From NCBI RefSeq assembly GCF_040718835.1, contig NZ_JBFEFG010000274.1, positions 310,001 to 374,000 on the forward strand: a DNA stretch of 64,000 bases, read 5' to 3'. Under the pieces are notes generated by a model that was given only the letters and a program-made list of their open reading frames with translations, had not been told where the DNA came from and ran no database searches. Origin of the DNA: Bremerella sp. JC817 (GTDB lineage Bacteria > Planctomycetota > Planctomycetia > Pirellulales > Pirellulaceae). Position 1 is the first letter of the stretch; each line of letters opens with the position of its first letter. The position numbers and the translations under genes are program-made. Below are positions 1 through 9,754 of this stretch, in pieces.

Positions 1-1359
1 GAAACCATGTTTCTCGCCGTAATCGACGTAGACGAGGCCCATTGCTCCTCGCGCAGGAATCCCCTGGGCTCGGAGCAATGAGATCAATAGCACCGAATGT
101 TCCGTACAGTCGCCAACCTTGGCCTGGGCGACTTCTGCCGCCGACAAAAAGCCTTGCGAGAAGTTCTTCTCTTGAATCGTTTGATGGACGAACTTTTCCA
201 GGGCGATCGCTCGCTCTGACGGCGTCCCTTTCAGGGAAGCAACCTGACCGCTAAGCGTCTTTACCGCCGGATCGTTCACTTGAACGAGCGGGCTCGCCTC
301 GCGATCAGCAGCCACAGGCGCTTCCATGGCCGGCAATCCGGCAGGCAGTTTTCCTTCGGCCGGCACCCGGTACACAGCCAATTCGGCCGTGTGCTCGTCG
401 ATTGCTTTCACGGCCTGATTCGCTTCACTGGCGAACACTTTCGCTGGCTCGCCTGAGTTCAACGTGACGCGATACTCAAGCTTTTCGAGTTGATCGCGAT
501 TTTCCTTCGGCATCCCTGGGGCAGGCACAATCGTATCGAGTGCCCAGTCGAACGAGACTTCTTTATTAGGGCTTAAGGCGAACTCCTTCGAGCAGCGAAA
601 GAGTTCGAACTGCTGAGCCGGAGCGAAGCTTTTCACCATTTGGCCAGTTTCGTCAAGCCAATAGAACGACTCCATCTGCACGTCTTTGGAGGGCTGTTCC
701 ACCACTTTGGCTTTCAGCAGCGACTGCTTCGAGCCATCCAAAAGCGTGACTTCTTCTTTGTCGATTGCCGTGACGGTTGTCTTGCCGGCTCGATTGAGGG
801 CAGGCATCAGCACACTCGCCTCGACGGTGTCGCCTGGCTTCAGTGGAGGGTCGGTAAACAGTTGATGGAAGCGAAACCGCCCGCCAGCCGAGGATTGCCA
901 GGCGATCTTGTCGCGATTGGCGACTTCGCCATTCGGTTTGTAGGTAACAATCGTCAGCGATTTGCCATCTGCCGAGACATCGCCGCTGTATCGAACCGAT
1001 GATCCGGCCTGGCTCATCTTGGTCGTGAATTTCTGCAGTTCCCCTTGGGGAGATTCGAGATAGACGTTCTCGAGAACGATTTTCAGCGGCTGCCCCGACC
1101 GCATCAGGGTCATTTGTTCGACGGTCGTGGTGCGAACCAGAGAAGTTTCGCCGAAGGTGAGATGCTCGATCTGTTGCCGCATGTGGCCAATTTTTTCTCC
1201 CTTCAGAACAACAGCCCCCCAGGTTTCCTGTCGAGATTCAACCTTTTCGACCGGCGGTGAAACGGGACCGGGAGCCGAGGGATCGTCACAACCGGTAAGA
1301 CCGCTCCAGACGAACCCGATCAATAACATCCATGGAAGGCATCGACGGGGGGAGTTCAT
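1..1359 (-). CDS. transglutaminase-like lipoprotein (3' end outside window)
   Basis: The gene runs leftward off the window edge; 453 codons are visible and it lacks its C-terminus. I translated it by hand from the complement of CAT at 1357-1359. The N-terminus has a basic stretch, a hydrophobic core and a lipobox LTGC (Cys24), so it should be a lipoprotein. Residues 50-380 read as a beta-rich region of unknown role. Near the window edge is a transglutaminase-like core with VGDCTEHS (candidate nucleophile Cys418) followed by LLRAQGIPAR, the usual sequence after that cysteine in bacterial transglutaminase-like cysteine proteases. The catalytic His and Asp would lie beyond the edge. The substrate is unknown. 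A peptidase or amidase acting in the periplasm is an inference from the family. Confidence 0.8.
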   Translation of the reverse strand, partial: MNSPRRCLPWMLLIGFVWSGLTGCDDPSAPGPVSPPVEKVESRQETWGAVVLKGEKIGHMRQQIEHLTFGETSLVRTTTVEQMTLMRSGQPLKIVLENVYLESPQGELQKFTTKMSQAGSSVRYSGDVSADGKSLTIVTYKPNGEVANRDKIAWQSSAGGRFRFHQLFTDPPLKPGDTVEASVLMPALNRAGKTTVTAIDKEEVTLLDGSKQSLLKAKVVEQPSKDVQMESFYWLDETGQMVKSFAPAQQFELFRCSKEFALSPNKEVSFDWALDTIVPAPGMPKENRDQLEKLEYRVTLNSGEPAKVFASEANQAVKAIDEHTAELAVYRVPAEGKLPAGLPAMEAPVAADREASPLVQVNDPAVKTLSGQVASLKGTPSERAIALEKFVHQTIQEKNFSQGFLSAAEVAQAKVGDCTEHSVLLISLLRAQGIPARGAMGLVYVDYGEKHGF

Positions 1360-1843
1360 GTGGCAGGTGGGGTGAAAAAGATTCCGAAAAGCGACATGTG
1401 TCCTCACGGAAAAGTATACCAAACGCAACATGCGTTGCCCCAATGATTCACCAGAGAGGGCCGGAAGGTCAAATGCAACGTGCTGGGTGAAGTCTCTGCC
1501 GGTCGTAGCGATCGAGCAGGGGAGAAGGCTGCGTGTTCCGCCGAATTGCTGCGGTTTTGAGCGCCAGAAATTAGTGGCGACAGAATTCCAAATTTGTACC
1601 GTAAGGTCAAAAGATGACCCATTTTACGGTGCTATGTTCTCGTAAGAACCGCGTGAGGAAACTCATCACCGCCCTCCTTAGTGAGCTTCCTACCGAGTGC
1701 AGCGCTTTGCCGCAAACAGATGCACAAATATCGGCACCACGCGACGAAATCCAACCTAGGATTTCATGAGACAAAAGTGAACAACTTGGAAGGGAAACTG
1801 AGGCGTCCCAACCGAGCCTGGACAACCGGAGCAGAGGTCACTC
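1360..1843. other. intergenic, divergent promoter region
   Basis: This is 484 bp between the leftward lipoprotein gene and the rightward gene at 1844. Short open frames on both strands have no ribosome binding site or recognisable protein signature. I see no RNA structure. It presumably carries two divergent promoters, but no convincing -35/-10 pair stands out. Confidence 0.5.
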
Positions 1844-2536
1844 ATGGGCTTCTTAAAAAGATTTTTCAAAAGCGTCTTCCACGAGAACGAACTGGGCCGA
1901 ATGGGCAACAGTTTCGAGCATCTGTCGGAAGAACAATTGGAAGCACACCTGGACGTAGGCAGCTATAACGGCTTCGAACTGACCGAAGCTGTCCGCCCTT
2001 CGTTCGACCTGAAGGTTGTTCCCACGCAAGGTTTTCGCCGCGAGGTCTATCGCGACGATCAAACCGGCAGCACGGTTCCTGTGCTGATGGGGAGCGCCAC
2101 CCGATCGAACTTGTTCGAAACGTTCATGGATTTGCTGGATCCACTAGGCAACGAAGTGGACGTGGTCCTCGAATCGAGCCACTTCCGCGAATCGTCCGAT
2201 GGTGGCGATATGTATCGAGAACATATCGACCTGCCGGTGCTGAAGAGTATTTTGTGGGACTACGAAGAACTGCTGCTGAACGACGGCTGCACGGGCATCG
2301 CGGTCCTGAATCCACACAGTCCGCTGGAAGTTCAGTTCGACGAACACAAGCTGTTGATCGTCTATGGCAACGACCTGAAACCGTTTGAAGCCGCGTTCAT
2401 CGGTCGCGACGTCTACCCGAATGCCGAGATGAAGTTCATCACGGAAGCGGAACACGTCCATTCGTCGTGCCAGCGATACCAGCAGCAGTTTGAAGAACTG
2501 CGCATGCGACTGGGTATGGACGAAAACTACGGGTAA
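1844..2536 (+). CDS. conserved hypothetical protein, 230 aa
   Basis: Soluble acidic protein with no signal peptide or membrane segment. It opens with a short basic amphipathic stretch (MGFLKRFFKSVFHENELG). The middle and C-terminal parts alternate strands and helices, with many Asp/Glu and a strongly acidic C-terminal helix ending at Gly230. I do not recognise the family. It is probably one of the lineage-specific planctomycete proteins. The ATG at 1844 has a purine-rich AGAGG about 10 nt upstream. It stands alone, followed by a weak terminator-like hairpin at 2574. No function can be assigned. Confidence 0.75.
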   Translation: MGFLKRFFKSVFHENELGRMGNSFEHLSEEQLEAHLDVGSYNGFELTEAVRPSFDLKVVPTQGFRREVYRDDQTGSTVPVLMGSATRSNLFETFMDLLDPLGNEVDVVLESSHFRESSDGGDMYREHIDLPVLKSILWDYEELLLNDGCTGIAVLNPHSPLEVQFDEHKLLIVYGNDLKPFEAAFIGRDVYPNAEMKFITEAEHVHSSCQRYQQQFEELRMRLGMDENYG

Positions 2537-2573
2537 GCGTTTCCCGCTGAAAAACCACCAGAAAACGCGAATC

Positions 2574-2602
2574 AGGCCGTGACGTTGGTTGCGGCCTTTT
2601 TC
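2574..2602 (+). terminator. weak Rho-independent terminator
   Basis: The 6-bp stem AGGCCG/CGGCCT has a 12-nt loop and is followed by five Ts. It lies about 40 bp after the stop of the gene ending at 2536, so it probably ends that transcript. The stem is short. Confidence 0.5.
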
Positions 2603-2707
2603 TATGCGCGAAGGCTTTGCTAGCACGCCCGGTTTTTGACCTTGCTGCCACGCCTATGATTCGTCAAACTCCGCCACCCCAATGTTTTAAGGAAATGGAG
2701 TTCCGAC

Positions 2708-3352
2708 TTGGCGCGGTGGATGCCACTAATCTGTTCGCTGCTGATTAGCAGTTTCGGGTGCAGCAGCTTTGTGCCGCTGATGCATCACGCTGGAAGTGCG
2801 CCTGCGGCTCCGGTCGAGAATCCTCACTTCGTTCAGATCCGTGACCACGATCTGATGTGGGATCAGGTCGTCGACGCCGTCGACAACCACTTTAAGATCC
2901 GCCGCGAGCAACGCGTTCGGATGGTGGCCGGCCAATTGACCGAAGGGCGATTGGAAACTTATCCGCGGATCGGCAGCACCATCTTCGAGCCATGGCACAC
3001 CGATTCGACGCGTGGCTACGAGAAACTCGAAAGCACCCTGCAGGTGATTCGCCGACGCTGCATTGTTCGTGTGATGCCGGAAGGTGGCGGCTATTTCATC
3101 GGAGTGGAAGTCCACAAAGAGCTCGAAGATGTCAACGGACCATCCAATACGCAGTCAACGCTGAACGATATTCGCTTCGACGGCACGCTCCGTAGCGGCA
3201 ACAGCACCGAGGAAGAAGGGCCGCAGACCGACGGCTGGATTCCTCTTTGCCGCGACGTTTTGCTGGAACAGCGCATCCTGCAAGACATTCTCGCCCGACT
3301 CAACGGCATCGAATCCGAACAACCTTCGATGCCATTCCTGTCGCATCCCTAA
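2708..3352 (+). CDS. hypothetical secreted or lipid-anchored protein, 214 aa
   Basis: The N-terminus is hydrophobic (WMPLICSLLISSFGC). It reads as a signal peptide with a weak lipobox SFGC, so export and lipidation are likely but not certain. The mature part is soluble and has repeated basic-acidic strands around RRRCIVRVMPEGGGYFIGVEV. I do not recognise a domain; similar short lipoproteins that look like outer-membrane assembly helpers occur in planctomycetes, but that is only a resemblance. The start used is TTG at 2708, because GGAAATGGAG sits 7-8 nt upstream. An ATG at 2720 would still keep the signal sequence. Confidence 0.7.
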   Translation: MARWMPLICSLLISSFGCSSFVPLMHHAGSAPAAPVENPHFVQIRDHDLMWDQVVDAVDNHFKIRREQRVRMVAGQLTEGRLETYPRIGSTIFEPWHTDSTRGYEKLESTLQVIRRRCIVRVMPEGGGYFIGVEVHKELEDVNGPSNTQSTLNDIRFDGTLRSGNSTEEEGPQTDGWIPLCRDVLLEQRILQDILARLNGIESEQPSMPFLSHP

Positions 3353-3402
3353 GCCGGCCCGAGAATTGAGGCCGACTTCTTTCCGTTGAATGCCGCGATT
3401 AA

Positions 3403-4515
3403 CTAACCTTGCTTGGCAAGTTTGCGCAAAACTTCGATCCCGCGATCAATCGTTTCGTCCGATGCGGCATACGAAATCCGGAAGTGGGTGTTCTGTCCGC
3501 TAAAGATATTGCCAGGAATGATCAGCAAGTTGTTCTCGATCGCCTTGGCAACGAACTCGGAACCGGTTCCCCACGGAGCCTTCGGGAAGACATAGAAGGC
3601 GCCTTCAGGCCGGGCAATCTCGTACAAATCGGACAATCCGTCGATCAGCTTGTCACGCTTCACTCGATACGCATCGACGTGAGCCGACATGTCGACTTCC
3701 ATCGCCGCGGCACCAGCCCACTGCACCGGCTGCGGAGCACACACGAAGGTGTACTGCTGCAACTTGATCATTGTGTCGATGATCGCTGCTGGCCCGTGAA
3801 CGAAGCCCAAACGCCAACCGGTCATACCGTAGCTCTTCGAGAAACCATCGATGACGATCGTGTTCTCGTTGTACGTAGCAGGCGAGCAGAAGCTGTCGTC
3901 GTAGGTGAAGACGCGGTAGATCTCGTCGGAAATCACCGCGACATTCTTTTCCGCCGCCAGCTTGGCCAGGGCTTCGACTTCTTCCTTCTTGGCGACAATG
4001 CCGGTCGGATTGGCCGGACTGTTCAGTAAGATCAGCTTCGTCTTGTCGGTGATCGCATCGGCCACTTTCTGGACGTCGATCTTGAAGTCCGGGTAGGTGC
4101 TCAGCACGACCGGAACCCCACCAACCAGTTTCACCAGCGAGGTGTACATGACGAAGTAAGGATCGAAAATGATCACTTCGTCGCCTGGGTTGACCATCGC
4201 CAGCATCGTCAGCACAAGACCGCCGCTGGTACCTGACGAAACAAAAACCTTACGGTCTGAATGACAATATTCAGCATCGACCTGGCTCTGCAGCTTATCC
4301 CGCAGGATCGGCATCCCCTGGGTTAACGCATATCCATTACGACCACCTTCAATCGCATCGATCGCGGCCTGTTTGACCTCTTCAGGTACATCGAAATCAG
4401 GCTGACCGATCGAAAGGTTGATCGGGTCGGTCATGTTGGCCGCCAGGTCGAAAACCTTGCGGATACCACTCGAGTCGAAAGAAGCCGTGCGTTCGGCGAT
4501 CCAAGGGTGCGTCAT
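3403..4515 (-). CDS. pyridoxal-phosphate aminotransferase, class I/II
   Basis: A fold-type I aminotransferase of normal length (370 aa) in the aspartate/aromatic aminotransferase family. Visible motifs are SIGQPDF near residue 35, NSPANPTG near 165-172, SDEIY (Asp197, which contacts the PLP pyridine nitrogen), SKSYGMTGWRLGF with the Schiff-base Lys227, and a C-terminal HFRISYA segment with the carboxylate-binding Arg. It transfers an amino group from an amino acid to a 2-oxo acid in the cytoplasm. The exact substrate cannot be read from sequence; aspartate, alanine or an aromatic amino acid are all possible. It is monocistronic and convergent with the gene at 2708. No Shine-Dalgarno precedes the ATG. 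Confidence 0.93.
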   Translation of the reverse strand: MTHPWIAERTASFDSSGIRKVFDLAANMTDPINLSIGQPDFDVPEEVKQAAIDAIEGGRNGYALTQGMPILRDKLQSQVDAEYCHSDRKVFVSSGTSGGLVLTMLAMVNPGDEVIIFDPYFVMYTSLVKLVGGVPVVLSTYPDFKIDVQKVADAITDKTKLILLNSPANPTGIVAKKEEVEALAKLAAEKNVAVISDEIYRVFTYDDSFCSPATYNENTIVIDGFSKSYGMTGWRLGFVHGPAAIIDTMIKLQQYTFVCAPQPVQWAGAAAMEVDMSAHVDAYRVKRDKLIDGLSDLYEIARPEGAFYVFPKAPWGTGSEFVAKAIENNLLIIPGNIFSGQNTHFRISYAASDETIDRGIEVLRKLAKQG

Positions 4516-4611
4516 GGATAGGGCGATTGTCTGGGGGATTTAAACGAAATACCGACTGGCAAGTATTACCGAGAAGCTGAAGAGCCACAAGAACCGCTAC
4601 GCCGGGCCGGA

Positions 4612-6963
4612 TTAACGGCCGCGACGCTTCGAGCGTTTCTCTTTCTTCGGTCGCGAAGGGGGCGTCCCTTTCTGCGACTTGGTTTGCCCTCGACTGCCCC
4701 CCTTTTTCGGGCGGCTCGATTGAGTCGAGAGCTTCATGCCAGAGCCTTGAACCTTCGGACGGAACTTGCCGCCCGATTTCCCACCCAGTGACTTGGCTGG
4801 CTGCTTGGTACTTTGCTGACCAGTTTTCTCGATGAACTGGTAGTCGAGCTCACGTCGATCGAGGTCGACCCGGGCAATCCGCACCGTGATAACATCCCCC
4901 AAGCGGAACGAGTTACCTTCGTGATGCCCCACCAGGCTATGGGTCGTTTGGTCGTAGCGATAGAAGTCGTCGCTCAACGAGTCGATCCGCACCAGGCCAT
5001 CGGCCGGCACTTCCAGGGACTGGACAAACAGCCCGAACGACTCGACCCCAGTGATCACGGCGTCGACTTCTTCGCCGATACGCGTGCTCATGTAGGTCAG
5101 CAGCTTGATCTTCACCAATTCCCGTTCGGCCTCGGCGGCTCGCTGTTCCCGCTCGCTGCAGTGCTCGCCCTCGATCTGCATCTGACCGAAGTCTTGTGGA
5201 GGACGAACCCCTTCTTCAATCAGGTCGAACATCCGGTGAATCGTCAGGTCAGGATACCGGCGAATCGGAGAGGTGAAGTGGCAATAGTTTTCACTTGCCA
5301 ACGCGTAGTGCCCGATCTCTTCGGGGCTGTAAATCGCCTTCTGCATGCTGCGCAACACAGCGTAGTTGACGGCGGCCTGTTCAGGCTTGCCTTTCACTTG
5401 TTCCAGCACGCGAATGATCTCGAACCGGCTTTCGAGGCTCTCGCACTCGATTCCGAGATCGCGAACGAACTCGGTCAGGTCGGCCAGTTTCTTCGGGTCT
5501 GGCGAAGCATGCACACGTCGCAGGAAGAACAGTTCGCGATCGGCCAAAGCCTCGGCGACTGCTTCATTCGCGGCGAGCATGAACTCTTCGATGATCTGAT
5601 GGCTCTCGGTGTTTTCGACCGTATGGGCACCAGTGACTTGACCATCGCTATTGATGTCGAGCTTTACTTCCGGCATGCTCAATTCCATCGATCCCCGCGT
5701 GAATCGACGCTTGCGGAGCATCATGGCCAGTTCATGCATCCGGCCGACCAGCGAGAAGACTTCCGGCGTGAGCTTTTCTTTCCAAGGCTCGCGATTGGCG
5801 AGATACTCGTCGACTTCTTCATACGCGAAGCGACGTTTGCTGCGGATTGCTCCTTTACAAACGTCCGTCGCGACACGCGCTCCGTCAGGCGTGAACTCGA
5901 TGATCGCCGTGCGGGTATAGCGAACCTTATCCGGCTGCAAACTTGCCAGATTGTTGCTGATCGTTTCCGGCAACATCGGGATCACTTTGTCCGGCAGGTA
6001 GACGCTGGTTGCCCGGTTACGAGCTTCCGCATCCAAAGCACTTCCTTCGGGCACAAAGTGCGAGACGTCGGCAATGTGCACGCCGAGAATCCAGTGACCA
6101 TTTTCGAGACGTTCAAGGCTGATCGCGTCGTCGAAGTCGCGGGCATCGATCGGGTCGATGGTGATCACGGTATCGGCCGTAAAGTCACGGCGTCCTTCCG
6201 GAATCGATTCGTCGAACAGATCGCCTTGCTGCCGCGCGACCTCCAAGGCATCTTCGGGGAACTCGCGAGGCAAGTCATACTCGACGATGATCGACAAGAG
6301 GTCGACGCCTGGTTCGCCGCGTTTGCCCAGTACTTCCACGATGACCGCTTCGCCATCATGGGCGTGCGACGGGAAGCGGACCATTTCGATCACGACTTTG
6401 TCTTCCGGCTGGGCATTCTTGGCCCCGGGATCGCCCACCGAGATTGGCTCGGCGAAGACGCGACCGTCGACCTGAACCAGGGCGAGGCCATGTGTTTCGT
6501 AATAGGTGCCAACGAAACGATGTGTTTCGCGTTCGACAACTTCGACAACTTCACCGCACAGGCGTTGATCGCCCCCAAGTCCGCGTCCCATGTAGGTCCG
6601 GATGGCCACCAGGTCACCGGTGGCGGCATCTTTTCCACGACGCGGTGGGATGAAGATGTCGTTATCTCGCCCCTTCGAGGCGGCCGTGAATTGCGGGCGT
6701 ACGAATCCGAATCCCTTGGCGTTTCGCTGATAGCGTCCCAGGATTCGTTTCTCGCCATCTTCAGCCGATGGCTTTTTGACCAGATGATTGGATCCGTAGC
6801 GAACCAACCCTTTGCGAATGAGCCGTTTCAGGGCTCGCTTGAATGGCTTTCGATCGTCTTCCGTGATCCCCAGCTTCTTGGCGATAACTTTTGGTTTTAC
6901 CGGCTGGTAATTCGGTTGATTAACGTGCCCCAGTAACTTTGCTTCGATTTCTTCTATTTCCAT
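4612..6963 (-). CDS. rnr: ribonuclease R
   Basis: This is a processive 3'-5' exoribonuclease of the RNB family that degrades structured RNA. At 783 aa it has the standard layout: an N-terminal winged-helix region (1-70), cold-shock-type OB folds (75-220), the RNB catalytic domain (about 260-590) and an S1 domain (about 640-715). A Lys/Arg/Ser/Gly-rich tail follows from about 725. The Mg-binding motif DPIDARDFDDA supplies Asp270, Asp276, Asp278 and Asp279, equivalent to the E. coli catalytic set. The basic tail would aid RNA or ribosome binding. A GGA lies just before the ATG. It precedes the glycosyltransferase gene but there are about 175 bp between them and no evidence of co-transcription. 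Confidence 0.96.
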   Translation of the reverse strand: MEIEEIEAKLLGHVNQPNYQPVKPKVIAKKLGITEDDRKPFKRALKRLIRKGLVRYGSNHLVKKPSAEDGEKRILGRYQRNAKGFGFVRPQFTAASKGRDNDIFIPPRRGKDAATGDLVAIRTYMGRGLGGDQRLCGEVVEVVERETHRFVGTYYETHGLALVQVDGRVFAEPISVGDPGAKNAQPEDKVVIEMVRFPSHAHDGEAVIVEVLGKRGEPGVDLLSIIVEYDLPREFPEDALEVARQQGDLFDESIPEGRRDFTADTVITIDPIDARDFDDAISLERLENGHWILGVHIADVSHFVPEGSALDAEARNRATSVYLPDKVIPMLPETISNNLASLQPDKVRYTRTAIIEFTPDGARVATDVCKGAIRSKRRFAYEEVDEYLANREPWKEKLTPEVFSLVGRMHELAMMLRKRRFTRGSMELSMPEVKLDINSDGQVTGAHTVENTESHQIIEEFMLAANEAVAEALADRELFFLRRVHASPDPKKLADLTEFVRDLGIECESLESRFEIIRVLEQVKGKPEQAAVNYAVLRSMQKAIYSPEEIGHYALASENYCHFTSPIRRYPDLTIHRMFDLIEEGVRPPQDFGQMQIEGEHCSEREQRAAEAERELVKIKLLTYMSTRIGEEVDAVITGVESFGLFVQSLEVPADGLVRIDSLSDDFYRYDQTTHSLVGHHEGNSFRLGDVITVRIARVDLDRRELDYQFIEKTGQQSTKQPAKSLGGKSGGKFRPKVQGSGMKLSTQSSRPKKGGSRGQTKSQKGTPPSRPKKEKRSKRRGR

Positions 6964-7138
6964 ATTCCAAATTTACAGCCCGCATCTGTGGCGAGCAATT
7001 AGCCGAAACGCCTTCGAGGCGATTTCGATAAAAGTAAATGTCCCCTCTTTAAGCCCATTTAGGGGCTTTTCGGGTTTCGCCCCGACATCCCAGGCCATGC
7101 TTGGGCCCAGGGCGGTCGACGTCCGATGGGGGTGTCTG

Positions 7139-8227
7139 TTAGACCAACGAGTTCGTCGGCAGATGCTGCCGAATGGCCGCCAAAGCAGGCGGGTTCCCGT
7201 TAGTTCGGCCTCGATACTGGGCCAGGTTCTCGCGGAATTTCGAGAGTCCGTCGAGAAACGAAATCAGGTGGGATTTGGCGAACGATTCGATCGCCGTCCA
7301 CGATCCCACTCCCATTTGCTTCAGGAAGTGAGAGTTGATCATTTGCTCGTGATGCGAAGATTCGGGCAGGGCCAACACCGGCTTGCCCAGATAGATCGCT
7401 TCGCCGAGCGATTGGTTGCCTGCGGCGCCGATCAACGCGTCGCAGTGCGTAAAGTCCTCAGTAAATCGTTGTTCGTCAATTTCATGGAAAGTCAAAGGAC
7501 CATCCGCTGGGCGCTTGCCCAAACCATACACCTTCACCGGTCGATCGCACAGCTTCAGTAGTTCCAGCGTGTCGTCGGTAGTCGCCTTGCGAACGTAAGA
7601 CAGGATGAAACCAGCTTCCGACGGCTGGGCCCGACAGACGTCGGGGCGGAGCAGGGGGCCAACTTGTACCACATCGTGGAAGCCTGGTCGAAGATTCGGC
7701 GTGAAGAACGACGAGACGACCGTTTGCTGTTTATCGACATGGTGGGCCCGAACGACCAATCCCATTGCCCAAGCATACCACTGCAAGCTTGGTGGAAGGG
7801 AGGATAAATCGTAAGACACCAAAAAATCTTGATGGTTCAGGCTGACCACCGGAATCCCGCACTTGCGGGCCGCCTTCGGCAGAATCGGCTCGAAGTCCGA
7901 AACCACCAGGTCAGGCTGCTCACTCTTTAAGATGGCCGCAGTCTCACGAACGTTACGCCCCATCCCGCCCAAAAAGTTCAAACCACGGAAAATCGATTTC
8001 GCCAGATCGAGTCGACGCTGCGTGTAATAAAACTTCAGCCCCGGCAAACGACGCACCTCGACCCCCGTTATCTCAGGTCTGTTATAGATCGGGGCCAGGA
8101 AGTCATACGCGTCGTTCGGCGCGAACAAGACCAATTCGTGCTCGTGACGAAGATGCTCGGTCATCGTACGAACACGGGCTGCGTGCCCTCGCCCTTCACC
8201 CGACATGCTATAAAAGATTTTCGCCAT
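7139..8227 (-). CDS. glycosyltransferase, MJ1255/VC2487-like family
   Basis: GT-B-type glycosyltransferase of 362 aa. The first loop FYSMSGEGRGHAARV near the N-terminus resembles the nucleotide-sugar transferases related to MurG and UDP-glucuronosyltransferases. The C-terminal half has GAAGNQSLGEAIYLGKPVLALPE, the donor-binding signature of this fold. LVVSDFEP in the middle is typical of the MJ1255/VC2487 group. It acts in the cytoplasm or at the inner face of the membrane on an unknown acceptor. The LpxH-like gene lies directly upstream on the same strand, so a role in lipid or surface glycan synthesis is plausible but inferred. Confidence 0.85.
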   Translation of the reverse strand: MAKIFYSMSGEGRGHAARVRTMTEHLRHEHELVLFAPNDAYDFLAPIYNRPEITGVEVRRLPGLKFYYTQRRLDLAKSIFRGLNFLGGMGRNVRETAAILKSEQPDLVVSDFEPILPKAARKCGIPVVSLNHQDFLVSYDLSSLPPSLQWYAWAMGLVVRAHHVDKQQTVVSSFFTPNLRPGFHDVVQVGPLLRPDVCRAQPSEAGFILSYVRKATTDDTLELLKLCDRPVKVYGLGKRPADGPLTFHEIDEQRFTEDFTHCDALIGAAGNQSLGEAIYLGKPVLALPESSHHEQMINSHFLKQMGVGSWTAIESFAKSHLISFLDGLSKFRENLAQYRGRTNGNPPALAAIRQHLPTNSLV

Positions 8228-8373
8228 GATTGTTGCGGGACGAATCCCCGTGCGAAAAGGTTTTTCGGCGTGCTCCTCACACCACGTGGCCCATCAAAAT
8301 TCGGGCCCAAATGCGGCGGACCTTGCTAACGATTGGAAGGCTGTCCCTGGTTTTCAGAGACTTTGCCTTGCGG

Positions 8374-8408
8374 GGTCTGCTTCAGTCATCCCGTGACGAA
8401 AGCAGACC
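8374..8408 (-). repeat. 9-bp inverted repeat after the LpxH-like gene
   Basis: GGTCTGCTT and AAGCAGACC are perfect inverted repeats separated by 17 nt, ending two bases past the stop codon of the phosphoesterase gene. There is no T-run, so this is at best a Rho-dependent end or an RNA-stabilising hairpin. Confidence 0.45.
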
Positions 8409-8409
8409 G

Positions 8410-9315
8410 TTAGTTGTTCTCTTGGCTTGCCAGAGGGACCGCCAATACTGGGGCATCGTCGATACCCCGCAGGTCGACTCCCAAGGCAGCCGCCATCAAT
8501 TCTTGCCGTCGTCGTTCAACTTCGGCGGGATCTAACGGGATTACCTGGGCTACGTCCCGATTGGTTTCAGGCGGAGCTTCGATAATCTCGTATCGTCCAT
8601 CTTCGTACTCGAGCAGAGCGGTCGAATTCTCGATCCAGTCGCCGGTGTTGTAGTACGTCACACCATGCTTCTCGACGACGACCGGCGTGTGAATATGCCC
8701 GCAAATCACTCCTTGGCAACCGAGCGACTTGGCGTGCAGCATCAACGTGTCTTCAAAGTCGCTGACAAACTGCACTGCCGATTTCACTTTGCGTTTGATC
8801 GAAGCGGCCAGTGGCCAACGGCTCAGGTTGTAGTGCCGTCGCCAGCGATTGACTTTCTCGTCCGCCCAGCAGATCGAGTCGTAAAGAAACGATCCGAGCA
8901 CCGAGACCCACTTGGCTTTCTTTTCGACCTGGTCGAACTTATCACCATGGGTCACCAGGATGCGGCGACCGCTGGGGCAGTGATGGATGAACTGATCGGC
9001 GATCTCGACGAAATCAAACTTGAAGCGAAAGCTCCTCAGGAAGTCGTCGTGATTGCCAGGCGTGTAGAAGATCTTCGTGCCGGACTGCGACATCTCGAAC
9101 AGTCGGCTCAGAACCGCGTTGTAAACCGGTTCCCAGTGCCAACGCTTTCGCAAACGCCAGCCATCGATGAAGTCTCCCACAATGTAGATGTATTGTGGTT
9201 CGTGCTGATTCAGCAGATCCAAAAAGGGTTCGACCCGAGCGTAAGGACAGCCCAGATGCAGATCGCTGAAAAATAGTGTTCTAACCCGATCTCGATTGCG
9301 CGACATGGCACCCAT
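8410..9315 (-). CDS. UDP-2,3-diacylglucosamine diphosphatase-like metallophosphoesterase
   Basis: Calcineurin-like phosphoesterase of 301 aa. All metal-binding blocks are present: SDLHLG (Asp18, His20), GDFIDGW, PGNHDDF, THGDKFD and GHIHTP. The layout matches the LpxH/COG2908 group, which cleaves UDP-2,3-diacylglucosamine to lipid X in lipid A synthesis at the cytoplasmic membrane. Planctomycetes of this order encode lipid A genes, so the role fits, but several COG2908 paralogues have other substrates. The start is ATG at 9315; a second ATG at 9306 gives MSRNRDR. The C-terminal 50 residues after ENSTALLEYEDG are a family-variable acidic tail. Confidence 0.85.
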   Translation of the reverse strand: MGAMSRNRDRVRTLFFSDLHLGCPYARVEPFLDLLNQHEPQYIYIVGDFIDGWRLRKRWHWEPVYNAVLSRLFEMSQSGTKIFYTPGNHDDFLRSFRFKFDFVEIADQFIHHCPSGRRILVTHGDKFDQVEKKAKWVSVLGSFLYDSICWADEKVNRWRRHYNLSRWPLAASIKRKVKSAVQFVSDFEDTLMLHAKSLGCQGVICGHIHTPVVVEKHGVTYYNTGDWIENSTALLEYEDGRYEIIEAPPETNRDVAQVIPLDPAEVERRRQELMAAALGVDLRGIDDAPVLAVPLASQENN

Positions 9316-9754
9316 GGTGTAACAGGCTCCATCCTGATCGAAGGTCTGATGACTCAGAAGGGCCAGCTGTGGGGCCGCGAGACCTGAGGCGATCCTGCCG
9401 AAGTCTGCACGGAAGCTTAAGGCAACCTTCTGGAACGTTAGCTGTTATGACACGCACACGTTGAGATGGAGTGAATGAGCCATAAAGGTCTGATAAATCT
9501 GGCTCTGGTAATGGAGTGTAGTTCCCGCTTCACGACGCAGCGCAGAAGTTTCGCGTCGCTTCACACAAAGGCCCTGACAGCAAGCACTTAGAACTCGCCA
9601 TATTTCAACGATGTATTCCGTTTGAGGCCGTCAGGAGCGGAAACAGGGGCCTGACAGCCTAAGAAAATGGACTCAACGAGCCGCCTGGGATCTGCAGAAC
9701 ATCCCAGGTGGAAAACATGTCGTCCGATGCGATCGTAGGCCGGATTGGCCTCGA
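9316..9754. other. intergenic region with short repeats
   Basis: This is 439 bp between two leftward genes, with no credible coding frame. GGCCCTGACAGC (9570-9581) recurs as GGGCCTGACAGC (9647-9658). The second copy pairs with GGCCGTCAGG (9626-9635) to form a 10-bp stem with one mismatch. This may be a transcript end for the YhaM gene or a promoter-proximal element for the phosphoesterase gene. Confidence 0.45.

Noticed and set aside
4813..6936. 707-codon open frame on the plus strand
   Set aside because: It is antisense to rnr, whose domains and catalytic residues are clear. The frame has no ribosome binding site and no protein signature.
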